Part shown: one piece after another, positions 7,794 through 16,481 of the stretch
Layout of the letters: every line of letters starts with the position of its first letter
How positions within the stretch are numbered: the stretch's first letter is position 1
Origin: Rhodocyclales bacterium
GTDB taxonomy: Bacteria > Pseudomonadota > Gammaproteobacteria > Burkholderiales > Rhodocyclaceae
Assembly: GCA_028292485.1 (NCBI GenBank)
Contig: JAQGMG010000005.1
Coordinates: forward strand, 124,001 to 188,000
Length of the DNA stretch: 64,000 nt
Direction of reading: 5' to 3'
Position numbers and translations under genes: made by a program
Notes under the pieces: model-generated
Database searches by the model: none
What the model was told of the DNA's origin: nothing
Seen by the model: the letters and a program-made list of their open reading frames with translations, nothing else

Positions 7794-9041
7794 TTAGTTG
7801 GGTGAGTTGTTAAAGTGACGTCGTATAAATAGTGTGGAAAATCGTGCTGCCGATTTGTGCGAGTAGTACTGTTCATTGAGGATGCCGTACAGCAGGTTCC
7901 AACGGTTTTTGTCCTCTTCTGTGTCGATGAATTTCCCTTCAAGTCTATCCAGCATTTCAATTGCCAGGTCACGGATTTCTTCTTCTGAGTTTTCGTCTAC
8001 GCGAATGCCGTGGCTATGAAATAGCGAAGCGTAGCGAAGGGCTCCGATTGGGTGTGCCATCGCTTCTTCCAAGTGTAGATAACATTCTACCTTTGTCGAC
8101 CACAAGCGTTTGGGAATGCTGATGTCTTTTGCGCTGAACCATAGATCAGGAGTCGGGATCATGTTTGCAATCGCGCAGGGAACATTAAAGACTGTACCGA
8201 CGAGCGCTATACCCGAGCTATTGCCAAGAATAAACCTGGCTTTTGCGCAGAGAATTACATCGAGTCGGTCTGATTTTAATGAGTGATGTGCATAGTCAAT
8301 AATATGCGGCGTGCTGGGTAGGGGTCGCATGGTGGGGTCTCCGATACGAATAATCCAGCCTCCTCGCTGAACGATCTCTTGCATGGCGGGGATTGTTATT
8401 TCAATGTTGCTATTGCGATGGGAGTGCAGTGCTTCGTCAACGGGGGAGAACCCCGCTTCTCTGGCATGTACACAGACAAACCATGCCGTCTCTGGAATGC
8501 CCAGCTCCTGTAGCTTTGCCTGTCCCCAGATTTCATCGTCGGAATCTAGCTGGAGCAATGCCGAGCGACCCTGCCATCGGGCATGAATTCGATAGGCCTC
8601 TTGTGCGTGATGAGGTGCGAGTAAATAGTGTGATACGTCGTAGCGCATCAACCAACGCAAGCTTAGGCAGCCGAGCAGGAAGCAACCAACTTGGTTCGTA
8701 TAAATGGGAATCAATGCTTGCCAGCATTGCCGTAAGTGTTGATTGGCGGTGCGTTTGTCTGGGGCGAGTATGAAGTAGCGTCTTTTGGGGATGTCGCCGA
8801 GTTTTTGTGCTTTCAGAAGGCAGTCTATTTCGAGTGCAAAATGGCCGATCCGGTCAGTGAAAATCGTGGCGCGACGATACCCGGCTGCGTGACCTATGCT
8901 GGCAAGTGGTAAGAGTGCAAACCAGATGAGATTGCAGACTGTGTGGCTGAGTAGTTTGTAGGCAAATACATGCGCCTCTAGTTGGCGTAGGCGTCGTGTT
9001 TCGAATGCCAAGCCGTGTAATAGGTGAGGCCACTTCAGCAT
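7794..9041 (-). CDS. TIGR04372-type putative glycosyltransferase
   Basis: The 415-residue protein fits the putative glycosyltransferase family known as TIGR04372. The core shows VCVHAREAGFSP, then HSHRNSNIE, a GGWIIRIGD stretch and a later FILGNSSGIALVGTVF, which resembles the donor-binding region of GT-B enzymes. A hydrophobic N-terminal segment (about residues 30-55) could tether it to the membrane. It is convergent with the upstream operon, with a 31-base gap, and overlaps the methyltransferase gene by seven bases. Donor and acceptor are unknown. Confidence 0.8.
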   Translation of the reverse strand: MLKWPHLLHGLAFETRRLRQLEAHVFAYKLLSHTVCNLIWFALLPLASIGHAAGYRRATIFTDRIGHFALEIDCLLKAQKLGDIPKRRYFILAPDKRTANQHLRQCWQALIPIYTNQVGCFLLGCLSLRWLMRYDVSHYLLAPHHAQEAYRIHARWQGRSALLQLDSDDEIWGQAKLQELGIPETAWFVCVHAREAGFSPVDEALHSHRNSNIEITIPAMQEIVQRGGWIIRIGDPTMRPLPSTPHIIDYAHHSLKSDRLDVILCAKARFILGNSSGIALVGTVFNVPCAIANMIPTPDLWFSAKDISIPKRLWSTKVECYLHLEEAMAHPIGALRYASLFHSHGIRVDENSEEEIRDLAIEMLDRLEGKFIDTEEDKNRWNLLYGILNEQYYSHKSAARFSTLFIRRHFNNSPN

Positions 9042-10066
9042 GTTGTGGACTTATCTTTGTGTGACGTAATGAGAAGGTCTTCGCCTAGGTCTGGCGCAAA
9101 GAGCATGGCGATGTACTCACAATAGAGCAGGATCATGCCGACCCATCTCAGGAGTCGGGTAAGTTGGCCAATGCGGTATGGCCGGCCCATGCGGAGTGCA
9201 GTGCTGGCGGCTAGCGTCCAGTTGGCGTCGCGTAGTGTGCTAGTTGACTCCGTGTGGGTAAAACCTGTTTGGCGGCACATTAAGGTCAGTGCGTTGCGCG
9301 AGAAAATGTGTAAGTGGCGTGGGGCGTCTAAGTGGAGCCAGTGCCGTTTGAAGAGTCGATGTCCGAGCGCATTGAAATTGGGTGTGAGGAGAGTGAGGTG
9401 TCCGCCGGGCTTGAGCCAGACATGGCAGCGTTTGATCAGGGCCGCGGGGTCGCTGACGTGTTCAATGACGTGCGACATGATGATCGCATCGAATGTATTT
9501 GCGTTAAAGGTCTGAGCGGCTGCGTCGCCGTTGATGACATTCAGGCCACGCTGCCGGGCGAACTTTGCTGCTATGGGATCGGCTTCGATGCCTTGTGTCT
9601 GCCAGCCAAAATCGGAGAGGCAAGCAAGCGTGCCACCATTTCCACAGCCAATTTCGAGTAGTTTTCCCCCAGGAATTGCTGTTTGCCAAAGAATGCTTGA
9701 GTCAAAGGCTGCGCGGCGATGTGGGAGTAGGGCAAGTAGGCGGCCGCCTATGCGTGTGCTTAGCTTGGTCGTGAGTCTCGGGTAAGCAAATCGGTCACAT
9801 AAATAGGCATGCCGCATGCGGTTATAGAGGCGACGTAGCGAGGATGCGGGTGCCGGTGCGTGGTGCGTGTAGTACTGTGAATACGCGGCGACAAGTGTGA
9901 CTGGGCTCGGTTGCGGGTGAAGCCAAGCGAGTTGGCAACCGTGTGTGCAATGGAGCATATTCCACGCTCCGGGGGTGTCATGGAGTCGGTCGGATAGCGC
10001 TTGATAGAGCGTGCTTGCTTGTCGCAGGCAAAGAGGGCACCTGGCGTTGATTGGATTGAGTGCCAT
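9035..10066 (-). CDS. Class I SAM-dependent methyltransferase
   Basis: The protein carries a cysteine pair near the N-terminus (CPLC, with CTHGC further on), then the SAM site LLEIGCGNGGTLACL at about residue 137 and the post-motif MSHVIEHVSDPAALI. PGGHLTLLTPN follows. A hydrophobic C-terminal segment near residue 310 may contact the membrane. The start overlaps the stop of the next upstream minus-strand gene by one base and its own end overlaps the glycosyltransferase by seven, so the three genes form one transcript. It most likely methylates a lipid-linked or polymer-bound sugar, by context only. Confidence 0.83.
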   Translation of the reverse strand: MALNPINARCPLCLRQASTLYQALSDRLHDTPGAWNMLHCTHGCQLAWLHPQPSPVTLVAAYSQYYTHHAPAPASSLRRLYNRMRHAYLCDRFAYPRLTTKLSTRIGGRLLALLPHRRAAFDSSILWQTAIPGGKLLEIGCGNGGTLACLSDFGWQTQGIEADPIAAKFARQRGLNVINGDAAAQTFNANTFDAIIMSHVIEHVSDPAALIKRCHVWLKPGGHLTLLTPNFNALGHRLFKRHWLHLDAPRHLHIFSRNALTLMCRQTGFTHTESTSTLRDANWTLAASTALRMGRPYRIGQLTRLLRWVGMILLYCEYIAMLFAPDLGEDLLITSHKDKSTTC

Positions 10067-11202
10067 CAGGACGTGATTGTGCGATCAGGGGCTAAGTCGA
10101 GTTCTTTGCATACTTCCTCGGCGATGGCTAATGCGGATGTCAGGCCTGGCGATTCGATACCGAAAAGATGAATAAGCCCCGAGACCCCGTGGGCTGCGGG
10201 CCCTTGTATCAGGAAGTCTGCGTTCGCTGCATTCGGACCGCTGAGTTTAGGGCGAATGCCGCAGTATGCTGGTGACAGAGCGTTGTCAGGAAGCCCTGGC
10301 CAGTATTTACGTACCTCGGCATAGAAGCGTTCGCAGCGGCCTGGATCAACGGAATATTCGATGCTGTCTACCCATTCAACGTCAGGGCCGAAGCGCGCTT
10401 GATGACCGAGGTCCAGTGTCAAGTGGACCCCAAGCCCGCCTTCTTCGGGAATCGGGTATATCAATCGTGAAAACGGTGCGCGTCCGGACAGCGCGTAGTA
10501 GTTGCCTTTCGCAAGGTAGGTCTGCGGGATGTGCTCATTAGGAAAGCCCGCCAGTTTTTTGGCCAGGGTTGCTGCAGACAGACCACTGGCATTGATGACA
10601 TACGTACCGGTCAGCAGCAGTTCTTCTTCGCCACTACGGATGAGTAATTCGATGTTGTCTTGTCCGACTTCACCGCATACCACATGTGAATTGAGTGCAA
10701 GCACGGCGCCCCTGGTTTCGGCGTCACCGAGTAACGCCAGCATCAGGGCGTGGGAATCAACAATGCCTGTCGCGGGCGAATGCAAAGCGGCCGTGCAACT
10801 GAGTTGTGGTTCATAGCTCAGTGCCTGTGTGGCAGAGATCAGTACAAGGTCGTCGACGCCGTTTTCTCGTCCCTGCATGAGAAGCTTGCCGAGCTTCTCC
10901 TCATCGGCTGCGCTTGTAGCGACAATTAATTTGCCGCAGCGGCGATGGGGTACGCCTCGAGATTGACAATAATCATAGAGCTGCCGCCGACCCTCCGTGC
11001 ACAGTGCCGCCTTGAGTGAACCGGGAGGGTAATATAGGCCTGCGTGGATGACCTCGCTGTTACGGGAACTGGTCTCCTGGCCGATGCCATTGTGGTTTTC
11101 GACGATAATGGTCTCAACGCCGCGCAAAGCCAGCGCGCGAGCACACGCCAGACCGATGACCCCAGCGCCGATTACGATAGCCCCTGTGTTTTCTTTCACC
11201 AT
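10066..11202 (-). CDS. FAD-dependent 2-hydroxy acid oxidase-like protein (LhgO type)
   Basis: This DAO-superfamily flavoprotein has the dinucleotide motif [14 protein letters not shown] at residues 12-25, then [18 protein letters not shown], which is characteristic of L-2-hydroxyglutarate oxidase LhgO and its relatives. GIRPKLSGP and [20 protein letters not shown] near the end complete the FAD-binding fold. The length of 378 residues is close to the family norm of about 400. It is the first gene of a minus-strand operon inside a glycan locus, an unusual place for an LhgO. The substrate may be a hydroxy acid or a sugar-derived acid. It is divergent from the next operon across 141 bases. Confidence 0.85.
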   Translation of the reverse strand: MVKENTGAIVIGAGVIGLACARALALRGVETIIVENHNGIGQETSSRNSEVIHAGLYYPPGSLKAALCTEGRRQLYDYCQSRGVPHRRCGKLIVATSAADEEKLGKLLMQGRENGVDDLVLISATQALSYEPQLSCTAALHSPATGIVDSHALMLALLGDAETRGAVLALNSHVVCGEVGQDNIELLIRSGEEELLLTGTYVINASGLSAATLAKKLAGFPNEHIPQTYLAKGNYYALSGRAPFSRLIYPIPEEGGLGVHLTLDLGHQARFGPDVEWVDSIEYSVDPGRCERFYAEVRKYWPGLPDNALSPAYCGIRPKLSGPNAANADFLIQGPAAHGVSGLIHLFGIESPGLTSALAIAEEVCKELDLAPDRTITS

Positions 11203-11343
11203 GATTTGTTCTGCATGCGATGCATTGAATTCTTCTTCGTCCCGATCAGGGCGATTGTGTGTGCCAGAGAGTAAGAGCGGGTTTGAAGATTACAGTAAAG
11301 TATCGAGCCATCGAATATCCCTCCTTTCCAGTTGGAACTTGTC

Positions 11344-12846
11344 ATGAACTCATCAACGTCTCTTGCTCGTCTGGAAGTTCCAGAAATCGTGGCCGATATC
11401 CGGGCTCGCGCAGGCGATGAGCTGCGCATTGTTTTTGTTTGGGGAAATTTCAATGTTGTGCACCCTGGACACCTGCGGCTGCTGAATTTTGCTGCCGAAT
11501 GCGGTGATTTTCTTGTAGTAGGTGTTACTGACGACTCTCGACCAGCCACCTTGGTACCGGAACAGCTTCGTCTTGAAGGCGTAAGAGCAATCAGTTCGGT
11601 CAGCTATTCATTTCTACTGCGCGTTCCTGCCGAAGAGTTCATCGCGCAGTTGATGCCCGAGATCGTTGTTAAAGGCAAAGAGCACGAACAACACTTCAAC
11701 CCGGAGCAGGCCGTTGTTGAGGGCTATGGCGGCAAATTGCTTTTCAGCTCGGGAGAGGTACGTTTTTCCTCGATGGATCTGCTGCAGCGTGAGCTGCGCG
11801 AATCGAACCTGTCGGCGATCAGAAAACCGACGGATTTTCCGTTGAGACATGGGTTTGGTTTTACCAAGCTGATTGACTATGTGCGCAAGTTCGCCACGCT
11901 CAAGGTCGTGGTTGTGGGCGACCTGATCGTCGATGAGTACATTACTTGTGACCCACTTGGCATGTCCCAGGAGGATCCAACAATTGTGGTCACGCCGATA
12001 AAGAGCGATCTATTCGTTGGCGGGGCCGGCATCGTGGCTGCTCATGCGCGAGGTATGGGCGCGACAGTGGAGTTCTTCGGTATTGCCGGCATCGACGAAG
12101 CCGCGGTATTCGCACAGGAAATGCTTGAATCGTATGGGGTTGAGGGGCACCTGGTGATTGACGAAAGCCGCCCTACCACGCTGAAACAACGTTTTCGCGC
12201 TCGTGGCAAGACGTTGTTGCGGGTCAGCCGGCTGCGCCAGCACGACATCAGCCAGGAATTGATCAAGGATCTGCTCGAGCGTCTGCAACCGGTCATTGAT
12301 GAGGCAGATCTGCTTGTATTTTCGGACTTCAATTACGGTTGTCTGCCACAGCCGCTGGTCGATGAGTTGATAGGCTATTGTGTTCGTTCTGGGGTGATGG
12401 TCGTGGCTGATAGCCAATCGTCATCGCAGATGGGCGATATATCACGCTTTCAGGGCATGAATCTGATTACACCTACCGAACATGAGGCGCGACTTGCAGT
12501 CCGCGATCCTGGTGCCGGTCTGGTCGTGTTGGCGGATGCTCTGCAGAGCAAAGCTCGGGCAGGCAACGTGTTCATCACGATGGGCTCTGAAGGCTTGCTG
12601 GTTCATGCTCCGGGTAACCCCAGCAATGGACTGACAACTGATCAATTGCCTGCTTTCAATACCTCTCCGAAAGATGTTTCTGGTGCGGGCGACTCGCTGT
12701 TGACCTGCGCTGCGATGGCACTCGCTGTCGGTGCAAATATATGGGAAAGCGCTTACCTCGGTTCTATCGCCGCGGCTTGCCAGGTTGGGCGAGTCGGTAA
12801 CACCCCGTTGTCAGCGGCCGAGCTCATCGAAGAGTTGGCATCGTGA
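11344..12846 (+). CDS. Nucleotidyltransferase-PfkB kinase fusion, HldE-like with inverted domain order
   Basis: The first 150 residues form a cytidylyltransferase-like domain: GNFNVVHPGHLRLLNFA contains the HxGH motif. From about residue 185 a PfkB-family sugar kinase follows, with VVVVGDLIVDEYI, a GGAG stretch and DVSGAGDSLLTCAA as the catalytic GAGD motif. E. coli HldE has kinase first and adenylyltransferase second, so the order here is reversed. The start is ATG 11344, six bases after GGAA. The gene overlaps the next by four bases. It probably phosphorylates and activates a heptose or similar sugar; this is inference, since the substrate pocket cannot be read. Confidence 0.83.
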   Translation: MNSSTSLARLEVPEIVADIRARAGDELRIVFVWGNFNVVHPGHLRLLNFAAECGDFLVVGVTDDSRPATLVPEQLRLEGVRAISSVSYSFLLRVPAEEFIAQLMPEIVVKGKEHEQHFNPEQAVVEGYGGKLLFSSGEVRFSSMDLLQRELRESNLSAIRKPTDFPLRHGFGFTKLIDYVRKFATLKVVVVGDLIVDEYITCDPLGMSQEDPTIVVTPIKSDLFVGGAGIVAAHARGMGATVEFFGIAGIDEAAVFAQEMLESYGVEGHLVIDESRPTTLKQRFRARGKTLLRVSRLRQHDISQELIKDLLERLQPVIDEADLLVFSDFNYGCLPQPLVDELIGYCVRSGVMVVADSQSSSQMGDISRFQGMNLITPTEHEARLAVRDPGAGLVVLADALQSKARAGNVFITMGSEGLLVHAPGNPSNGLTTDQLPAFNTSPKDVSGAGDSLLTCAAMALAVGANIWESAYLGSIAAACQVGRVGNTPLSAAELIEELAS

Positions 12847-13547
12847 AGGCGCTACTGTTGGCTGCAGGGTTCGGCACGCGCTTGCGCCCCTTGACGGATC
12901 GAATTCCGAAGTGCCTGGTTCCGATACACGGGAAACCATTACTCGGCTATTGGCTGGACAGTTTGTTCAATGGCGGTATTGAGCGGATATTCGTCAATAC
13001 ACACTACATGCCTGTGCCTGTTCGTGAATTTGTAGACGCGTCGCCGTGGCGTGACAGGATCGATCTGATTCACGAAGAAACATTGTTGGGTACGGGCGGG
13101 ACAGTATTGCGCAACCGGGGTTTTTTCTCGGACGATTCGTTCATGGTCGTCCATGCGGACAATCTGACGCGCTTTGATGTTCGTGCTTTCGTTGAGGTCC
13201 ACAGAAATCGTCCTCCGGGCGTTGAGATCACGATGATGAGCTTTGACACGGATGCGCCTGAGACTTGCGGCATCCTTGAGCAGGATGAAAGCGGAATTGT
13301 TGTGGCATTTCATGAAAAATCCCTCACGCCACCAGGGTGCCGCGCCAATGCGGCCGTCTATATTTTTGCACCGACAGTCATGGATTTTCTGGTCTCCTTG
13401 CAGAAGGAAGTGATTGATCTCAGCCTGGAAGTCATCCCGTATTATCTGGGACGCATAAATTGCTTCCACAACGCTGACTACCACCGCGATATTGGTACGC
13501 CAGAAAGTTTACGTTTGGCGGAGCTGGAATTCCGGCCCTTTGAGTAA
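12843..13547 (+). CDS. Sugar-phosphate nucleotidyltransferase (HddC-like)
   Basis: The protein starts with the pyrophosphorylase motif LLAAGFGTRLRPLTDRIPK and continues with VPIHGKPLLGYW and GTGGTVLRNR. These are marks of NTP-transferase enzymes such as HddC (D-glycero-alpha-D-manno-heptose-1-phosphate guanylyltransferase) and mannose-1-phosphate guanylyltransferases. The length, 234 residues, fits HddC-type enzymes without a C-terminal hexapeptide domain. GTG 12843 overlaps the upstream TGA. Placed next to the HldE-like fusion, it could make an NDP-heptose, but no isomerase (GmhA) or phosphatase (GmhB) is present here. The nucleotide and sugar are inferred. Confidence 0.8.
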   Translation: MKALLLAAGFGTRLRPLTDRIPKCLVPIHGKPLLGYWLDSLFNGGIERIFVNTHYMPVPVREFVDASPWRDRIDLIHEETLLGTGGTVLRNRGFFSDDSFMVVHADNLTRFDVRAFVEVHRNRPPGVEITMMSFDTDAPETCGILEQDESGIVVAFHEKSLTPPGCRANAAVYIFAPTVMDFLVSLQKEVIDLSLEVIPYYLGRINCFHNADYHRDIGTPESLRLAELEFRPFE

Positions 13548-14535
13548 CGTTCGAAACAGCTCCGAGAAGGACGAGCAGCAAGCGGCGAAGGTTGCGATGA
13601 TTGTCGTGAACTTCAATTGCGCTTCTACGCTGGGCCGCTGCCTGGAAAGCATTCGGGCGCAGACAGTGCGTGCTCATCGCGTCATCGTCGTGGATAACGG
13701 GAGCAGCGATGATTCGGCCGCTGTCGCTGCAGCAGGCTATCCCGAATTCCAGTTTATTTCCCTTCAGTACAACTCGGGGTTCGCCGCGGCGAACAACTTG
13801 GCCGCCCGCATGGCCGACGAGTGCGCGTGGTTCGCGCTTGTGAATCCGGACGCATTCCTGGCGCCTGACTGGCTCGAGCAGATGCTCAATGCGGTCGAGC
13901 GATATCCCGGGGCAGGTTGTCTTGCTTCGTGTCTGATCATGGATGGCACACCGGACCTGCTCGACGGAGCTGGCGACATAGTCCATGCGAGCGGTTTGGT
14001 GTGGCGCAGGGCGCATGGTCAGCCCTTGGCTACAGAGCCTTCAGGAGAGCGCGAAGTATTCAGTTGCTGCGCTGCCGCTGCATTGTATCGAGCTGACGCC
14101 TTCTTGCAGCTCGAGGGTTTTGACGAGACATTCTTCTGTTATGTGGAAGACGTAGACCTCGGATTTCGCCTGAGGCTGGCAGGGTATTCTTGCTGGTACG
14201 TTCCTGCCGCGTGCGCCCGACATGTGGGCTCCGCCTCATCCGGAGGAAAACGCAGCCGCTTCGCGGTATATCACGGGCATCGCAACCTGGTGTGGTGTTA
14301 TGCTAAAAACATGCCGTCGATTCTCTTATGGGCATGTTTGCCGCTGCATCTGACGGCCACTGCGCTGACGCTGCTCTTGTTCTCCTTGCGGGGAATGGGT
14401 GGGGTGATATTGAGAGCGAAGGTGGATGCTATTCGGGGGCTGCCACGGGTGTGGCGCCAGAGGCAAGTTGTTCAGCGTGCGAGAGCGGTTTCGGCCGGAG
14501 CCATCTGGCGGGCCCTCGACAAGCGCCCATGGTGA
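13540..14535 (+). CDS. Family 2 glycosyltransferase
   Basis: The fold is GT-A: MIVVNFNCASTLGRCLESI, VDNGSSDDS, NSGFAAANN and FALVNPDAFL give the nucleotide-sugar loops, and FCYVEDVDLGFRLRLAGY supplies the acidic ED motif seen in rhamnosyl- and other GT2 transferases. Two hydrophobic helices near the C-terminus (about 258-290) may anchor it. The start is uncertain: TTG 13540 overlaps the upstream gene by eight bases, while ATG 13597 lies directly on the first beta strand. It adds one sugar to a lipid-linked glycan; the donor is unknown. Confidence 0.85.
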   Translation: MSNVRNSSEKDEQQAAKVAMIVVNFNCASTLGRCLESIRAQTVRAHRVIVVDNGSSDDSAAVAAAGYPEFQFISLQYNSGFAAANNLAARMADECAWFALVNPDAFLAPDWLEQMLNAVERYPGAGCLASCLIMDGTPDLLDGAGDIVHASGLVWRRAHGQPLATEPSGEREVFSCCAAAALYRADAFLQLEGFDETFFCYVEDVDLGFRLRLAGYSCWYVPAACARHVGSASSGGKRSRFAVYHGHRNLVWCYAKNMPSILLWACLPLHLTATALTLLLFSLRGMGGVILRAKVDAIRGLPRVWRQRQVVQRARAVSAGAIWRALDKRPW

Positions 14536-14590
14536 GGGTGCCAAGAATCAACTCCCTGACTTGTCTGTTTGCCAAGGCTACATTTTCGTC

Positions 14591-15493
14591 ATGAGCGAAT
14601 CAAGACTGTCGATCGCGGTCGTCAATTTCAATGCAGGTGCGCGCTTGATGGATTGCGTGCGGTCAGTGCTCGATCAATGTGATGAACTCATTGTTGTCGA
14701 CAATGCCTCGCATGATGGAAGCATGATTGAAGTCGAGCAAACCGCATCCGGTCAACCCAAAATTCGCGTTGTCCTGAATTCGCAAAACGTGGGTTTTGCG
14801 CGCGCCTGCAATATCTCGGCGGGTATTGCATCAGGCGAGCTAATTCTTTTCCTTAACCCGGATTGCATATTGCATCCTGGAGCAGTTGCGGCGATGCGCC
14901 GTGCCCTCAGCACCTATGCAAAGGCGGGTATGGTCGGTGGACTTCTACTCAATCCGAATGGCACGGAGCAAGCAGGTGGGCGCAGGCTCGTGCCTACACC
15001 GTGGCGCTCCTTTGTCAGGGTCTTTGGTTTGCAAGCGCTGAAGAGTCGATATCCGCGTCTGTTCGAGGGCTATGATCTTCATTTGAAACCGTTACCCCAC
15101 GCGCCTGAAGAAGTGGAGGCGATATCCGGCGCGTGCATGCTGGTCAGCAAGCAGGCTCTTGATGACGTGGGCATGTTGGATGAAGCATATTTCATGCACT
15201 GTGAAGATCTCGACTGGTGCATGCGTTTTCGCCAAAAAGGATGGAAGATATTCTTTGTTCCTGACGCGCTGGTAATACATCACAAGGGTACTTGTAGCAA
15301 GGCTCGGCCGGTCTTCGTTGAGTGGCACAAGCACAGGGGGATGGTGCGGTTTTATCGCAAATTTTTCAGGCACCAATATCCCGGTGGTCTCATGTGGTTG
15401 GTCATCCTTGCGGTCTGGCTGCGTTTTCTGGCTATCACCAGTGCCTTGATGGGGCAACGGATAATGAACAAGCTGCGGAGCATCAGTAGATGA
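14591..15493 (+). CDS. Family 2 glycosyltransferase (rhamnosyltransferase-like)
   Basis: A GT-A enzyme of about 300 residues. It shows SIAVVNFNAGARLMDCVRS, VDNASHDGS, NVGFARACN, LFLNPDC and the acidic HCEDLDWCMRFRQKGW motif. A C-terminal hydrophobic stretch (about 275-290) follows. This pattern is common in WbbL-like rhamnosyltransferases, but donor specificity is not readable. The start is ATG 14591; in-frame codons upstream run into the end of the preceding gene. It overlaps the following SDR by four bases (ATGA), so it is translationally coupled. Confidence 0.86.
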   Translation: MSESRLSIAVVNFNAGARLMDCVRSVLDQCDELIVVDNASHDGSMIEVEQTASGQPKIRVVLNSQNVGFARACNISAGIASGELILFLNPDCILHPGAVAAMRRALSTYAKAGMVGGLLLNPNGTEQAGGRRLVPTPWRSFVRVFGLQALKSRYPRLFEGYDLHLKPLPHAPEEVEAISGACMLVSKQALDDVGMLDEAYFMHCEDLDWCMRFRQKGWKIFFVPDALVIHHKGTCSKARPVFVEWHKHRGMVRFYRKFFRHQYPGGLMWLVILAVWLRFLAITSALMGQRIMNKLRSISR

Positions 15494-16359
15494 GCATCGG
15501 GCCGGTAGGGGTCTTAGGGGTAGCCAGCCTCGTGGGCCCTCATCTGGTTCGCTCGCTACGATCACATGTCGATGCAATTTTCGTATTTTCGCGAAAAAAT
15601 CGCAGCTCTACTGAGCTTGATGGTGTGCACTGGCGCCACCTTGACCCTGCGACGAATTATCCAGTCCGCATCAGAGAATGGATTTGCCTTGCCCCGATCT
15701 GGATAGTGCCGGACTACTTTGACTGGTTGTTGCGGGCAGGTGTGCACAAGATTGTTACCGTATCCTCGACCAGCCGTTTTTCAAAACTCGATTCTTCATC
15801 TGATGATGAGCGTGCGCTTGCAGCAAGACTGGCTGATGCAGAAGACCAGCTAAAAATCTGGGCAGAGCAGCATGGTGTACAGTGGGTGATCCTGCGTCCG
15901 ACCATGATTTACGGGGATGGCCTGGACAGAAATGTAAGTGACATAGCCCGCTTCCTGCGGCGCTGGCGATTTTTCCCGGTGGCCGGTAGCGCCGGTGGTC
16001 TGAGGCAACCGATACACGCGGCTGATGTTGCAGAGTTTTGCGTGCGTGCCTTGCTGCGTACAGAGGTGACCAACCTGGCTTTCGATATATGCGGGGGGGA
16101 AACCTTGAGCTATCGTGACATGGTGACGCGTATCGGCGCTGCGATGGGGCAGCGCGTAAGGTTTGTAAGCGCCCCGCGGACCGCATTGCGCTTTGGCATC
16201 CGGCTATTAACTGCTTTGCCCCGCTTTAAGGGGTTGTCACCGGCACTGGTTGATCGAACGGCGCAAGATCTGGTCTTTGATAGTTCCAACGCAAATCTTG
16301 CGTTGGGGGTTCAGCCACGCCCTTTCATATTGACGGAAGGCGATTTGCCATCGCCCTGA
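15490..16359 (+). CDS. NAD-dependent epimerase/dehydratase (SDR)
   Basis: An SDR of 289 residues with a weak N-terminal Rossmann motif (GVLGVASLVGPHLV), which lacks the classic GxxGxxG spacing, followed by VTVSSTSRF, VILRPTMIYGDGLDRNV and a QPIHAADVAEF segment typical of sugar epimerases. The usual YxxxK motif is not obvious after the SST region. In Pseudomonas-type loci a comparable SDR (WbpV-like) lies just before WbpM, as here. It may reduce or epimerise a 4-keto sugar. The gene overlaps the upstream glycosyltransferase by four bases. Confidence 0.75.
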   Translation: MSIGPVGVLGVASLVGPHLVRSLRSHVDAIFVFSRKNRSSTELDGVHWRHLDPATNYPVRIREWICLAPIWIVPDYFDWLLRAGVHKIVTVSSTSRFSKLDSSSDDERALAARLADAEDQLKIWAEQHGVQWVILRPTMIYGDGLDRNVSDIARFLRRWRFFPVAGSAGGLRQPIHAADVAEFCVRALLRTEVTNLAFDICGGETLSYRDMVTRIGAAMGQRVRFVSAPRTALRFGIRLLTALPRFKGLSPALVDRTAQDLVFDSSNANLALGVQPRPFILTEGDLPSP

Positions 16360-16481
16360 GGCACCGTAAATGATAGACATTGCAGCGTAAAATTCACTTT
16401 TCGAGGCGGTTCCGGACGGACGGCTTCTTTCATCAAGCTCTTGTTTGTGAAGTGTGCATGGAGTTTTCAGGTGACGTGTAA

